From: Pseudomonadota bacterium
GTDB taxonomy: Bacteria; Bdellovibrionota_B; Oligoflexia; Oligoflexales; JAPPIL01
Length of the DNA stretch: 6,577 nt
NCBI GenBank assembly: GCA_028877195.1
Contig: JAPPIL010000124.1
Location: forward strand, 1 to 6,577
Direction: 5' to 3'
How positions within the stretch are numbered: position 1 is the stretch's first letter; the number at the start of each line of letters is the position of its first letter. Position numbers and translations under genes: made by a program. Below the pieces are notes generated by a model. The model worked only from the letters and a program-made list of their open reading frames with translations. It did no database searches and was not told the DNA's origin. Below, in pieces: positions 5,982-6,577 of the stretch.

Positions 5982-6462
5982 CACGATTATTGGCATTGAC
6001 CCTGGCACACTAAACACTGGTTACGCAGTTATTGTCGCCAAACAACGTGGTTGGGGGGTGCAGGATTTAGGGGTGATACGTTTACGTGCTTCGCTTGCTT
6101 ATGAACAACGTATCGTATTGTTGCATGATAAGATTGCTGAAATCCTTGCGGCGAATCGACCGCAGCGAGCGGTGTTGGAGAAAGTATTCCACGGTCTTAA
6201 TGCTGCTAGTGCGATAAAGTTAGGCGAGCTGCGAGGGGCGGTATTGGTTGCTTTGCATCGCGCCAATGTGGAGATGGGTAACATTACCAACATTACCCCT
6301 GCACAAGCGAAACAGTATATTACTGGCAATGGTCGGGCGAGCAAACTGCAAGTATCACAAGCGGTTAGTAGTTTATTCAACTTGCGACTAACCGATGCCC
6401 CTGCTGATGCTACCGATGCGTTAGCGTTAGCGGCGACAGCTGTGAACAGTTGGTTTGGTTGA
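5974..6462 (+). CDS. ruvC: RuvC, Holliday-junction resolvase (crossover junction endodeoxyribonuclease)
   Basis: RuvC dimers cut four-way DNA junctions symmetrically during homologous recombination and repair, working with the RuvAB branch-migration motor. This 162-aa protein has the RNase H-like fold with the full acidic catalytic set: D9 (GIDPGT), E69 (VLEKVF), D145 and D148 (PADATDALA), matching D7, E66, D138 and D141 of E. coli. F72 in EKVFHG corresponds to the junction-stacking aromatic. The KQYITGNGRASKLQV segment (113-127) is the conserved DNA-contacting region. It is a little shorter than the usual 165-180 aa, ending soon after the last catalytic helix. The start chosen is ATG 5974; a TTG at 5971 would add one residue. 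The start overlaps the previous stop by 8 nt and lacks a Shine-Dalgarno, implying coupling to the membrane-protein gene. No ruvA or ruvB follows before the window ends, and a putative IS end begins 26 bp downstream. Confidence 0.95.
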   Translation: MPSTIIGIDPGTLNTGYAVIVAKQRGWGVQDLGVIRLRASLAYEQRIVLLHDKIAEILAANRPQRAVLEKVFHGLNAASAIKLGELRGAVLVALHRANVEMGNITNITPAQAKQYITGNGRASKLQVSQAVSSLFNLRLTDAPADATDALALAATAVNSWFG

Positions 6463-6488
6463 GTCATGTTTGCGATAGAGGGAGACCC

Positions 6489-6577
6489 GGCTTTGTTGCA
6501 TAAGTAATTCCTATTTTTTATGCGAGAGGCGTTAGTCGCTCTACGAGCAACAGACTCTGCGCTCATTCGGAAAGACC
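6489..6577. mobile_element. Possible terminus of an insertion sequence (IS5/IS903-like end), continuing beyond the right edge
   Basis: GGCTTTGTTGCATAA at 6489-6503 closely resembles, from memory, the terminal inverted repeats of IS5-family (IS903-group) elements, which begin GGCTTTGTTG. It stands 26 bp after the ruvC stop, with no recognisable gene after it. A short plus-strand frame (ATG 6520, open to the edge) and an imperfect hairpin (about 6525-6542, stem AGAG(g)CG/CGCTCT) are the only other structures. The other inverted repeat, the transposase and the target duplication would lie outside the window, so the call rests on the 15-bp end alone. Confidence 0.35.

Noticed and set aside
6099..6566. 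Minus-strand open frame opposite ruvC extending into the right-hand tail
   Set aside because: Most of it is antisense to ruvC. The part outside ruvC does not resemble a transposase or any known protein.

Overview
The window looks like a chromosomal piece of a Gram-negative bacterium of middling G+C content. Gammaproteobacteria is my weak preference, but no ribosomal or other phylogenetic marker settles it. It is gene-dense. At the left edge a possible gene tail (1-54, +) faces the end of a minus-strand flavoprotein gene (60-1247). A 117-bp divergent intergenic region (1248-1364) separates the flavoprotein gene from a tightly packed plus-strand gene run that reaches 6462. The last ~115 bp hold no recognisable gene, but include a sequence that resembles the end of an insertion element.

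The core of the plus-strand run is a phenylalanine/tyrosine catabolic block in reverse pathway order. hmgA (homogentisate 1,2-dioxygenase) comes first, then hppD (4-hydroxyphenylpyruvate dioxygenase), then a long-form phenylalanine/aromatic amino acid hydroxylase. Together with a tyrosine aminotransferase, which is not in the window, these would take phenylalanine to tyrosine, 4-hydroxyphenylpyruvate, homogentisate and 4-maleylacetoacetate. The last two steps (maleylacetoacetate isomerase and fumarylacetoacetase) and the pterin-recycling enzyme are also absent here. All three enzymes keep their expected metal ligands.

The run continues without a gap into an unrecognised 260-aa membrane protein (its ATG overlaps the previous stop by 1 nt) and then ruvC, the Holliday-junction resolvase (8-nt overlap). 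The junctions are +11 nt, +2 nt, -1 nt and -8 nt, so co-transcription and translational coupling are likely. ruvC is not followed by ruvA or ruvB in the window.

I see no convincing new system here. The most interesting points are these: an in-frame A-AAA-AAA slippery heptamer at the end of hppD, from which a -1 shift would read straight through into the hydroxylase; the ~44-residue insertion and unassigned C-terminal ~260 residues of that hydroxylase; a promoter that would give the flavoprotein a leaderless mRNA; and the attachment of ruvC to a catabolic operon next to a putative IS end.
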